Assembly: GCA_000697665.1 (NCBI GenBank)
Contig: KL197753.1
Span: forward strand, 150,054-185,564
Length of the DNA: 35,511 nucleotides
From: Jaapia argillacea MUCL 33604
Taxonomy: Eukaryota; Basidiomycota; Agaricomycetes; Jaapiales; Jaapiaceae
Direction: 5' to 3'
This document shows positions 20,171 to 29,963 of this stretch, piece after piece (the first letter of the stretch is position 1; each line of letters opens with the position of its first letter). A program made the position numbers and the translations under genes. The notes below the pieces were generated by a model. That model ran no database searches and was not told where the DNA came from. It saw only the letters and a program-made list of their open reading frames with translations.

Positions 20171-21131
20171 ATGGCCAGATCTGCCTTGTTTTTCGCCGTG
20201 TTAACAGTGGTGGCCACCGCATTTGCTCAGACCACTGCTCCTCAGTACGGTCAGGTCTGTCCTCTTCCCAATCCACGCCGCTACATTGCTGATCCAATCA
20301 TCGCTTAACAGTGTGCTGGGCAGAGTTGGACGGGCCCCACCACATGCCCTTCAGGGTGGACCTGTACATACTCCAACCCATACTATTCCCAATGTCTCCC
20401 CGGTGGAACCACATCAAGCACGCCAAAAAGTTCCAGCATAAGCGCCATATCTCCCCCACCCGCCACGTCCATCACATCCTCCTCCTCGATATCCGTGACT
20501 ACGACCTCAACTGCGAGCGCGGCTAGCGGAACCGCGACTCTCCAAGCCGGATACTCCTTCATCCGCGCGGTGGTAGGCTCTCATTGCTCTACGCTTTTCC
20601 CCGTCCTTCCTCTCGCTGACACTGGTCTTGATGTTCAGGAAGACCCAAACTTCCACAAGTACCTCCAATCGGAAGTCCTTCAAACCGCCTCAGACGCCGT
20701 CCTAGGCTCTCCCGCAACTGCTGCCCAATTCATCATCTCCAACGGTCAACTCATCCAACAAAACTCACCCAGCATGGCTCCTCTTTACGCGGTCGTCGAA
20801 GGACGAGCAAATTCGACCGTAACGAAGTTAAAGATGAGTTGGAGCACGACTCCTGCTAGCGGTGCTAATGCAGGCACATTCATGTGGAGTGGAGATACCC
20901 TCGAATGGAGCATCCCGACTATCAGCAGGCCTCAGTTGAACGTGGGTTCGTTTCTCCTCCAGCTCGAAGTGGAACTTATTCGTGGGACTTTTTTAGGCTT
21001 GGTTAGTATGCCCTGACGCAGCGGGCCATCCACTCGTCTACATCAACTTGGGCAGCTACGATTACCAGACTCCTGCAGGTTGCGCTGACGAGACCATCCA
21101 CGCTTACACTGGCGCTACTGCTACTCCTTGA
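20171..21131 (+). CDS. Secreted protein with N-terminal CBM1 and an unrecognised C-terminal domain
   Basis: Four exons (20171-20254, 20312-20572, 20639-20941, 20997-21131) give 260 residues. A signal peptide (residues 1-19, ending ATAFA) is followed by a CBM1 cellulose-binding module at about 25-58 with its cysteines and aromatic face ([24 protein letters not shown]). A Ser/Thr/Pro linker (about 60-105) leads to a 150-residue domain starting [19 protein letters not shown]. It contains [41 protein letters not shown] and NAWLVCP, and ends [21 protein letters not shown] know no enzyme family with this pattern; it looks like a secreted beta-sandwich. The protein probably binds cellulose outside the cell. 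The 66-nt second intron is stop-free, but splicing it restores a smooth FIRAVEDPNFH. Confidence 0.88.
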
Positions 21132-21299
21132 GTTGTACGAAGATTGTAGTCCATGGAAGACAATTGGGAACTTATCCTAGTGTAGTTGTTATTTGACATG
21201 CATTTGTTGTGAAAAGTTGATATCTAGTCCAGAATTCAAAGGTTGGGAGCGAGCTCCAAAAGTTACAATCCTCGTACGGGGACATGGGGAATGAGGCAT

Positions 21300-22750
21300 C
21301 TACTGGAACGCGTCCTGCTCGGGAACTCGGAGAACGACTTTGCCGATGGTTTGACCGCTTTCCATGACTGCACGGCCCAAGCCCCGTCAGTAGGAGCCAC
21401 TCGGAAACAAAGTGAGCACCCACGAGCATGCGCTTGTCGAAGCCCGTCCAAAGTCAGGTCGAGTTTCTGGGTAGTGATTGATTGAACGGCACCCTTGTCC
21501 ACGAGATCTGCTAGCTTAGACAGAATTTGCCCCTGCGTCTCGACTTTCCATTGGAGAATCATTCTAAGAAGCGTCTCAGTCAGATGCACGTAGTGTAGGC
21601 ATAGCGAGATGGTACTGACTTTGTAAACACAAAACCTAGATATGTTGATAATATATGCTTTCTCAGTCTTTCATGGTCCTTGATGGGAACACGACTGTGC
21701 CACTCACCCCAGTGTATCGAGATCCCCTTCTTCTGACCCGCTCCCAAACCCTCATAGCACCCCGGTGGACCCTGAACGGCAAGCCCGATCTTACCCCAAG
21801 GCGCGACGATATCAATCGCCTCATCCAGCACTGTCTTAGTCGTGGTGGTCAGGATAACAATGTACTGGATAGGGATACCGAGGCTCAGGGCGTCGATTTG
21901 AGGCTTTAGAGGCTCGCGATGTGAAATGATATGTGTTGCGCCTAGTTTCTTGGTATGGTTGATGCTAATGGACACGAAAATCCGGTGTCAAGGGGTATAT
22001 CAACATAGAGGAGGATACGATATGCACACCTTGCGGTTCTAGAAGCGGTAGCGATGACTGTCGAGACACCAAGAACGTGTCGAGCGATCTGGGTAGCCAC
22101 ACTACCCACACCTCCAGCTCCTGCGCCGCACGTCAATATCAAATGTGTTCTGAGAGTCTGATGGAGAGGGAGAGCGGACCGTTGATGATCAGAACAGCAC
22201 CAGGCACTTCCCCGACTTTCATCTGGTCCACGAGGAGTTCCCAAGCTGTAAGGCCAACCAATGGAAACGCTGCAGCGTCTTCGAATGTCAGAGACTTCGG
22301 TTTCCGAGAGACGACTCGGTAATCCGAGACCATGTATTCTGCGTTGGAATGACTGGGGAGTGTTGAACCTAGGAGCCACACTCCGTCACCCACTTGGAAC
22401 AATCCTGGAGGGACTTCTGATCCTATTGAATCTACTATCCCAGCAGCGTCGAAGCCTAGGATGGATCCGCTCTGATAATTTCATTTCAGTGTCCATTGCG
22501 AAATAAGGCATTCTGAAGTCGTACCGGAAGGGTACCTCCCGCCCATTTACCCGCTCTGCGGAAATGTAAGCATTGCGATGAAAAGCTTGGTATAAGTTGG
22601 CAAAGGCTACCTTATTTTGGCCTCCACTGGATTAACTGAAATTGCTTGAACCCGTATCAGGAGGTCTGTCGGTGCAGGGCGAGGAATTGGGACGTTGGTG
22701 GATACTAGGACATCCAATCCTCCAGTTCCACAGATGCCGATTGCTTTCAT
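21300..22750 (-). CDS. Medium-chain dehydrogenase/reductase, zinc-type alcohol dehydrogenase or quinone-oxidoreductase-like
   Basis: Exons 22750-22611, 22555-22525, 22471-22180, 22120-22030, 21964-21708, 21635-21590, 21563-21424 and 21367-21300 give 354 residues, a normal MDR length. The N-terminal GroES-like fold shows DLLIRVQAISVNPVEAKIR and GFDAAGIV. The dinucleotide motif GAGGVGS is at 155-161, followed by ATQIARHV, LGATHIISHRE and a C-terminal LRQAHALMESGQTIGKVVL. The structural-zinc cysteine cluster is not seen, which fits the zinc-free quinone-oxidoreductase branch. Reading continuity near 21564-21589 requires a 26-nt intron (or a 41-nt one at 21564-21620 with other ends); a one-base error or real frameshift is equally possible. 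NADPH-dependent reduction of a small carbonyl or enone is likely; the substrate is unknown. Confidence 0.82.
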
Positions 22751-23647
22751 CGTAAACGCCAGAAACCAGGTGGAGTACGAAGGAGAAGGAACCGACAAGG
22801 TTCGAAACTCACCTCCTTAAATACTCCTGGTGGATACAAATCAAACTCGGGCACTCTCATGTCATCCCGAGTCGGGGAAGCACTATGAGTCGATGCCCTA
22901 AACTTGACAACATGAGCCAGAAATGAAAGCAACGCATCTCCGCACTTTGTTGAAAGAGCGAGAGGCTCCGCAGATAACATGAGAAGACAGATATATGGGG
23001 ATTCCGACTCGGACCACATTGCAGTCACCAGGGTCCATGAGTGCGAGAATCGGGAGCATATATGCGGTTTATGGCAAGGAAAATACGTTGGCGTGGATGC
23101 TCGGGCATGGTTTCTCGTTGGAAGAGGAAGGTACAGTCCATCAGGAGGTTTGAGTATGATTGGTGCATGATCATTGACATCGATAGAGCTCTCCGGGGCC
23201 CGGGAGTGCTCCCTGAGTCCGAGACACATTGAGTTGAGACGGAGGTTCAGATAATTCCTGCAGGTCTCAAAAAAAGTATTGGTCGTCAGGGAGGGTGGCT
23301 TGAGAAAGACTCTGGTGGTATGAGTTCAATTACAAGTAACGCACGGTGTTTGCCTGTTGCCACATACTCCCATCATGCGCGTATATGTAACATCGCGACT
23401 TCAACGACCGTATTTTTCCTTCGCTGCGGATGGTGGCGATCATAGCTGCCACTTTGAAGCACGCCCAATGTTGAATCCACACAAGAACTTGCTATCAAAC
23501 GGATATGGACTCGGAGGAGGATCACCGACGCTTGGACAAGGTTCTGTCATTGATGTTGACCCGATGAAGTAGGCTGCTGGGTGGGCGTTGGAATGCAGTC
23601 GAAATCGCGCCTCTTCGAGTCCTCACACAATCGAAACACTTTCAATC
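22751..23647. other. Divergent intergenic region
   Basis: About 900 bp between the MDR gene (-) and the first 7-TM gene (+). ORFs at 22747-23229 (-) and 23357-23572 (+) have no domain or splice support. No repeat or RNA gene was seen. Confidence 0.4.
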
Positions 23648-25043
23648 ATGTCCACAGTACGTGTTGTGGCATCTGAATGATGTTGGCATGTCTTCACTAG
23701 GTCACCTTACTTGCAGAACGATGGCGTCTGTCTTCTGAGCACAAACTCTGATGTATCCGGTGTGTTTATAATGGACTACTTTCACGGCGAAAAATTTCCT
23801 GATCAGGCTGATCTTCGATAGGTATCGGGGTGGGTAGCATTCGATACTTGCTTCCCCTATAATTTTTTTCTCATACGTCCATCCCTGCAGGTTCGAGTGG
23901 CCCTGTACGTTCAGACGATCCTTGGAGTTTCAGCCATCGCACGTGAGTTTCCCAATCGCGATCTCATCCCGTTGGTCGCTCAACACATGGATCTTAGTCC
24001 TATACAACAACCTCGATCTCCTCTACTCAATCACCCGAGCATCCTACCTCACATCGCTCTCCCTCATCTTCGCCTCCGTAATCCAATGGCAAACACGACA
24101 CACCCTCTCCCTTCTAGACGCCATCATCGTAACAATGCTCTGCACCCTCGTAACCATTCCCGGTAACACCATCGCCGTATTTTATTGGTCCCTCGATGAT
24201 ATCGACGCGCGTGCGGTCCAAGTCTCCTTCCTGTTGCACAACATTGCGCTAGGAGTGTTTGCCATCATAGTATGGGCCAAGGCACCGACGTTTGGTTTGG
24301 TGGCAGATAGTGGATGTCGGAATAACGATACGGTGCAGTTTGTGATATTTGGCAAGTCTGTCCGCACCACCAACGTGGGGCTGAGAGGCGTTTGTATCGC
24401 CATGTTCTCCTGCTTCCTGTTTTATACGTTTTGGGTCGTGCTATTCAAGGCGCAGTGGATGCTCCGGGAACAGAAACTGAAGACACGTCGCTTGGGAGAA
24501 GTTCCTCGCCTAGTTGCGGGGGTTGGCGACCTACAAAAGCCCGATCATTTTGAGGAAGAAGTCGCTGGCGTGGCAGCGCCTCTACCGGAACTTGCTGCAC
24601 CAGTGGTAAGGCATAAACCTGCCAGCCAAGTGTTCCTAGGAATGGGTGTGTGTCAATACCTCAACTCCTTTTCTCGATAGCGATTGACCAGATTACGGCC
24701 CTGTTTAGTCACCCCCAAACAACTCCTCGGCACAATCCCTTACATTGTCTACATAATCGTGACGACAGAACAAATCCTTCTCAGAAACGGGGTCGGCAGC
24801 CAATCCAACGATGTACGTTTTCCCACCTGAATCTAGTGGAAACCATTTTGATTTTTAGCTCAGTGGACGCTGGGCCAAACATTGGCCATGTTCATGTTGC
24901 TCTCAGTTATGATGGATTTCGGCGTAGCGATCCAGAAAGGAGCTGGAAGACATTGGTTGAGATGGTTTGGAAAGGGTATCAAGGAACAAATGGATAATAA
25001 CCGGGAGAATGTGACTGGGGTGCTTGCGTTGCTGATTCGATGA
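23648..25043 (+). CDS. About seven-TM membrane protein, tandem paralog A
   Basis: Seven exons (23648-23656, 23717-23759, 23822-23829, 23891-23942, 23998-24645, 24709-24812, 24864-25043) give 347 residues. The N-terminus runs MSTND into DVSGIGVRVALYVQTILG. Hydrophobic segments follow around SYLTSLSLIFASVIQW, DAIIVTMLCTLVTIPGNTIAVFYW, VSFLLHNIALGVFAIIVWA, CIAMFSCFLFYTFWVVLF, GTIPYIVYIIVTTEQILL and LAMFMLLSVMMDFGVAI, about seven in all. A Pro/Glu-rich loop separates helices five and six. The SGIGVR start resembles many uncharacterised fungal 7-TM proteins; function is unknown. Exon 3 is only 8 nt and is needed to keep frame. The next gene is a clear paralog with the same exon pattern. Confidence 0.8.
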
Positions 25044-25574
25044 GACTTCCGTCCAAAGTTGTGGATCGAAAGAGCTCTTTGGACGTGAAGAGCTGTGTAT
25101 GCTATTTTTCTACGCATCATAGGCTTCATCTGGATAACGCTTGTTTTCTCTCAGTACTAAAGATGCATGGGGCAGAATGAAGCATCATTTGATCGTCGAA
25201 CGACAACCCACACCCAGTTGTGTGCTATTCTCCGTTCTGAACGGAGATGTGCTGATTCGACAATATACAAGCAGGAAACCACCACGTTGATATCCATTTC
25301 CTTGGCATCGATCACATTCCTTAGAGTACGGCGTACTCTAAGGCGCCCATCCGTTCTTTCGGCTCAGTCGCCCTGCTTTAGCGTTGACTGGAACCGGAAA
25401 GCCTCTCAACCTCCGACGCTAAGATGAATTGGGTTCTGTTTCATACCAGATGGGCAGAAGTCCCGTCAAACCATATTCGATGCATGTCGACCACAGCCCC
25501 TCCATCGCTCTCCAGCGACACCTTTCTCTCTCTTCCTCCGGACATCTTGCTTGCGAATTTCGGCATATATATCC
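25044..25574. other. Intergenic region between the tandem 7-TM genes
   Basis: About 530 bp holding the 3' flank of paralog A and the promoter of paralog B, including a 25-bp perfect inverted repeat at 25319-25343. ORFs here have no recognisable domain. Confidence 0.45.
25319..25343. repeat. 25-bp perfect inverted repeat
   Basis: Arms of 11 bp (CCTTAGAGTAC and GTACTCTAAGG) flank a GGC spacer. It sits 232 bp upstream of the start of 7-TM paralog B. It could be a dimeric transcription-factor site or a hairpin in a transcript; either reading is inference. Confidence 0.7.
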
Positions 25575-27004
25575 ATGTCTACCGAGGTGTCTTGATCTCT
25601 TTATTAGGCATTAACCCGGATGGAACCTGATGCGCATTGCAGGGTAGCGCCAGCAGCGGATGTAGGCTTACTACGAACCCAGATGTCTCTGGTGAGTCCA
25701 TCCCCATTTTCCTCAATCACCTTGCCTTCATATCACCAAATAGGAATCGGGGTGTGTGAAACACTCAGGTTGCCCTCGTTGTATATGTCGTATATCCTTA
25801 CAACCACATCGCAAGGTCCGTGTCGCGTTGTATGTCCAAACCCTTGTTGGAGTGTTTGCTGTTTCTCGTGCGTTATCCGTTACCCTCCGAACCCCAAAAT
25901 TTTAACTCAATTGCCTGACCACAGTTCTCCGGCACAATCGGGATCTCCTAATCTCCACAATCCGAACCTCATACCTAACATCCTTCTCCCTAATCTTCGC
26001 ATCCATAATCCAATGGAGAACAATGCACAACCTCTCCCTCCTCGACGCACTAATAGTCTCAACGCTCTGCACAATCGCCACCATCCCAGGAAACTCTCTA
26101 GCAGTCTTCCATTGGCCGCTAGACGACATCGCAGCACGTTCAGTCCAAACTGCTTTCCTCCTACATAACATCGCCCTAGGGATTTTTGGCATTATAGTTT
26201 GGGCACGAGTATCGAGTTTTGGACTCGACATGACGAAATGTGAAGATAATCATGGGGTTATGTTCGTCATATTTGGAAAGTCGATACGGGCGACGAATCC
26301 CGCCCTTCGGATCCTTGCCATCATGCTTTTTGGGTTTTTGTTGGTTTATACTTTGTTGGTGGTGGCGTTGAAAGTGTATGGGAAGGTCACGTCCAAATCG
26401 CGTCGTCCTACGTCTGGGCACGCTCCACTGTCGAGTGCTAATCCTCCGCCGGATATGCCGGTCCTTGTTCGTGAAGTAAGCATGATGAAGAAGGAGAATT
26501 CTACTTCAATGGGAGAGTCTACTGTCGAGATGGAGATGGTTCGAAGGCCAAGTGCCTCGCTTACACATCATCGGGGTGTCATCCAGAGTTGTCTTGCATT
26601 TGGTGAGCACCGCTGCGGAGGATCTGCCCAAAGTTGCGAACAGTAATTGACGTTCACATCCAGTCACCCCTCAACAATTGATCGTCACTATACCCTATCT
26701 CATCTACCTCATCATAACCACCGAACAAATCCTCCTCCGAAACCATTTGCAAGATCAGAGCAACCAGGTAACTCTCGTTCCTCTCCTACTCTGTTGTGTG
26801 GACGTTGACATGACCCGGAATACTTCCTTGCAGTGGACCCTCGGTCAAACGATCGCGATGTTAATGATTATATCGGTGATGACGGATTTCGTATTGGCCA
26901 CTCGCGAATATGGTGGGGAACGTCGGTTTGGAGATATTATCAAGGAGGAGGTTGACCATGTGCGGAGGAGGATGCATCGTGTAGTGGCAATGGTCACCAG
27001 ATGA
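25575..27004 (+). CDS. About seven-TM membrane protein, tandem paralog B
   Basis: Seven exons (25575-25586, 25643-25691, 25744-25751, 25816-25867, 25925-26602, 26664-26767, 26834-27004) give 357 residues. The exon lengths 8, 52 and 104 nt are identical to those of paralog A, and phases match throughout. The protein aligns from MST and PDVSGIGVRVALYVQTLVG through SYLTSFSLIFASIIQW, LSLLDALIVSTLCTIATIPGN, FLLHNIALGIFGIIVWA and FVIFGKSIRATNPALR to TIPYLIYLIITTEQILLRN and WTLGQTIAMLMIISVMTDF. The loop after helix five (Ser/Pro/Met-rich, about residues 230-270) has diverged most. This is a tandem duplication with conserved membrane core and divergent loops. No function is known. Confidence 0.8.
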
Positions 27005-27317
27005 GGTTGGAACCACTCAGAACTGCTTGTCTAAAGGAACTGCCAGAGAAACGCCAATACCAGGACTCGGAAGGGATCGGGCGTTTATACGGAGCTCCTC
27101 GCTTGCTCTCAGACGGCCTCTCAGTTTTGTGGGGTGTAAGTATGTAGTACTTTTTTCGACGTTACTGTATGTGCGCCGACTCGTTATGTCGGAAATACAA
27201 AATGTGCAACTCTTGAAGCTCATTATCAATTTCAATCTTTCCTATCTTATCTCAAACTCGAACCTAATCTCGGTGCTTGGACCTTGTCCACCTTCCAGTA
27301 GTCCTACAACGCACCTC
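27005..27317. other. Short intergenic stretch
   Basis: About 310 bp between 7-TM paralog B and the SUZ-domain gene. Nothing recognised; presumably the promoter of the SUZ-domain gene. Confidence 0.4.
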
Positions 27318-28098
27318 ATGCCAACTACTCCATCATCACTCTCTGATTCATGGGGAGAAGCCTCAGTAAGTCCTTCCCCCCAAATCCTCCCTAACTAAAA
27401 GAGCACCTCACCTCACCTCCACGACAAAACACAGACATCCAACCTCCCACCCTTCACACGCCAAAAAGCGCCTACCCAACCTATCCCAGACGATTGGGAT
27501 GCAGAAGAATCCGACGACGAAATTTCAGAGCAAGATAATCAAGCTGTTTGGGAAGCAGCGTACGTTCCCTCCTCCCTTCCCTCCATTTCCCACCTCCCTC
27601 CCTCTCCCATCTTACACTCACCCACGTCCTCACCTCACCAGCAACACGAAATCACCCCTCCCCGAACTAGTAATAACTCGCTCAAGCACCTCCCAACCCC
27701 TAATAACACCACCACCTCCAACCCTCCGCATCCTCAAACGTCCATCTCTCTCCCCTTCTTCTTCTTCGAGTTCGGGATCGACGGCGGCGGCAGGAGAGAA
27801 GACGTTGGAAGAGAGGGAGAGAGAGTATAGAGTTGCTAGGGAGAGGATATTCGCTGATGGGGATGGGGTGAAGAAGGGGTCGAGTTTGGGGAAGAGTCCT
27901 AGCAATCCCACCACCTCCACCTCAAACCCCCCAACACCAAATCCAAATCCAAACTCGAACCCGAACCCGCCAAAACCAACCATCATCCGAAATCCCAGAG
28001 GTCCACCCTCCAACCCCTCCAATCCTACCTCCCCCTCCAACCCCAACCCAAATCCAAATCCAAGAGGTTTCGGAAGGAGGAAACAGAACGGTGCCTAG
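27318..28098 (+). CDS. SUZ and SUZ-C domain protein, SZRD1-like
   Basis: Three exons (27318-27365, 27435-27559, 27642-28098) give 209 residues. After an acidic N-terminal part (PIPDDWDAEESDDE), a SUZ-type motif appears: LRILKRPS, then a Ser run, then KTLEEREREYRVARERIFAD at about residues 105-125. A SUZ-C-like tail follows (PTIIRNPRGP, later RGFGRRKQ). This order, acidic region then SUZ then SUZ-C with little else, is that of SZRD1. SUZ segments are known for RNA binding in cytoplasmic mRNA regulators, so a post-transcriptional role is likely but inferred. Between the motifs lies a low-complexity Asn/Pro tract (NPNPN repeats, about 27930-28060) that probably varies in length between strains. 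It converges on the four-TM gene. Confidence 0.82.
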
Positions 28099-28640
28099 GG
28101 GTTCATCGAGCTATCAAGATACCACCGGAATGAACGCGATGTTGTTTTTCGGATTTCATTCAGTTTCGTTTTTATTTGGGGATCGTATACCATCTTGTCG
28201 TCCATCTTCAGTTTATGTTTATCATCCTTACTCTCACTATTTATCCCCTCCCTCCCGTCCCCCGACTCATCCCACTTCCTCCGTCTCGGAGCTGTAGTTT
28301 ACCAAGGAGACGGAGGATTAGCGTAACCACAAGTATGCAAGATCTCGTATATCATGATCATGACTCGTGTCTCGTATTATAGTACTACAACGAATTTACT
28401 CTACATTTTTCACGGGTATCACCCCCACCAACCCCTCCCGTCCATCATTGACGCTACTATGTGGGTATCAAACTTCATGACAGTCCTAACTAACTAACTA
28501 ACTAACAACAAGCTACTATGCGTGTATGGCTCGAAACATTGCAATCAAAAATCGTGGATGAGATACGAGCCATAAACGAATGATTCACAGCCTCCGCCAC
28601 GCGAAACATGCAACCATCTCCACGCAAAACACTCCCCAAC
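28099..28640. other. Convergent 3' intergenic region
   Basis: About 540 bp between the stops of the SUZ-domain gene (+) and the four-TM gene (-). It contains a (CTAA)5 microsatellite. No gene was recognised. Confidence 0.45.
28486..28505 (+). repeat. (CTAA)5 microsatellite
   Basis: Five perfect copies of CTAA in intergenic DNA. Likely length-variable between strains; no function is proposed. Confidence 0.85.
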
Positions 28641-29963
28641 CTAAAACCCACCCTCTCTCTTCCTCCCCATCTCAGTCCCACCCCTCTCTCCATTAACTTC
28701 AGCAAGCGAACCATCAGGTGACGATTTCCTCCCGAGGTAATATTTGGATGCTATGAATACGTATACGGTTCTGTTGTGGACGGTTACATTTTGTTCGTAC
28801 AAGGCTGGGAGGGGACGATGGGGAGGTAACAGGAGCGGAAGAGCCAAGGGGATGGAAAGGGGAGGAGAGGGTAGAGGAGGAGAGACGTACCCGATAGTAG
28901 TAAAGATCCACCCCAACCAAATCAACACGATCCAAGCAATGACATGCGGCCAATGGCTATACTCTACAAAAGGAGGGGAACACACACAATGATGAGCGGA
29001 TGCAAAGAGGCGAGGCGCCAAAGACGCGAACGACGACGAAGAAAGAAAACACATACTCAAAGGCGGACCCCCTCTAGCGAGTATAGCTTCCTGAGTCGCA
29101 GGATCTGCATTCTTGATGTAAGCCGAATGTGTGGTTCCTATGATCTGTTAACCCGTCAACGAAAAAGGTTAGTGTTGTTGATTAGGGTCCAGAAGTGGGG
29201 TGCGGGGCGGGGGGAGAGGATGCCCGAAATGATCCAGGGGGCATACATGCATGAGCCGAACGCATGCGAGCAAATCCAGGGCGCATATACAACGACCCAA
29301 GGCGCATACGCGCAGACAACGATCCACGACACACACTCCAACGCCAAGGAACAGACACTCACCGTACTCAAAATAGCAGCCGCCAAAACCAACACACTAC
29401 AACTAATCGCCGATATTTTCTTTACCAATGACCAAAACATCGTTTCTGGAGATTCGGGCCAGAATAGGAGGAAGAAGAAGAAGCAGCCCTAGAAGGCGGG
29501 GTTAGATGGTTGATGAGGGAAGAAGGAAGGGATAGACGTACAAAGACGATGGCTGTTAGGACGCCTGCGAATATCGTCAGGGCTCCTGCTGCTACGATCT
29601 GCAGGACGAGATGAATGGGATTAGGGACGAGGGATGGATGAGAGAAGGGAAGGACAAACGTCGTTATTGTAGTAGGAAGATCCAGGGAAAAACTTTTCCG
29701 TATTGGTTTGCATATCTAGATATCTAACCACCAAGATCAGCATTCGCCCAACAACCGACGACACAACACAAAGGACGAAGAAAACCTCACTTGCTCATAG
29801 AATACGTAGCAACACATTCCGCCACAACCGTAACGATCATCGCAAGTTGGTACCAAACGAAACGTATCGGTCTGAGATGATAACGTTTATCGAACATATT
29901 GGACGACTTGAAAGCTGAGAAACGGATGTTGGCTAGGTCGAGGCCGAATACGTGTGGCGACAT
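28641..29963 (-). CDS. Four-TM membrane protein, unknown function
   Basis: Seven exons (29963-29791, 29723-29660, 29598-29542, 29488-29363, 29144-29057, 28963-28891, 28770-28641) give 236 residues. Four hydrophobic segments are clear: WYQLAMIVTVVAECVATYSM; IVAAGALTIFAGVLTAIVF running into FFFLLFW; ISAISCSVLVLAAAILST running into IIG; and HVIAWIVLIWLGWIFTTIG running into VYVFIA. Extracellular-type loops contain KFFPGSSYYNND and HSAYIKNADPAT. The C-terminus is basic and Gly/Glu-rich. Each splice junction falls in the right phase and restores smooth sequence, so the model is solid although the family is unnamed. The architecture recalls MARVEL-like four-helix proteins of fungal plasma membranes, which is a guess. 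Intron 4 (29145-29362) is unusually long and carries GCGCATA repeats. Confidence 0.8.
29233..29312. repeat. GCGCATA-type repeats in an intron of the four-TM gene
   Basis: Three loose copies of a unit resembling CCAGGGCGCATAYA (near 29233, 29275 and 29297) lie in the 218-nt intron 4. They share the GCGCATA core with the cluster in the RPC6 intron at 5.7-5.8 kb. Confidence 0.4.

Noticed and set aside
22747-23229. 160-codon minus-strand ORF upstream of the MDR gene
   Set aside because: No domain, and it runs into the MDR start region in another frame; treated as promoter DNA.
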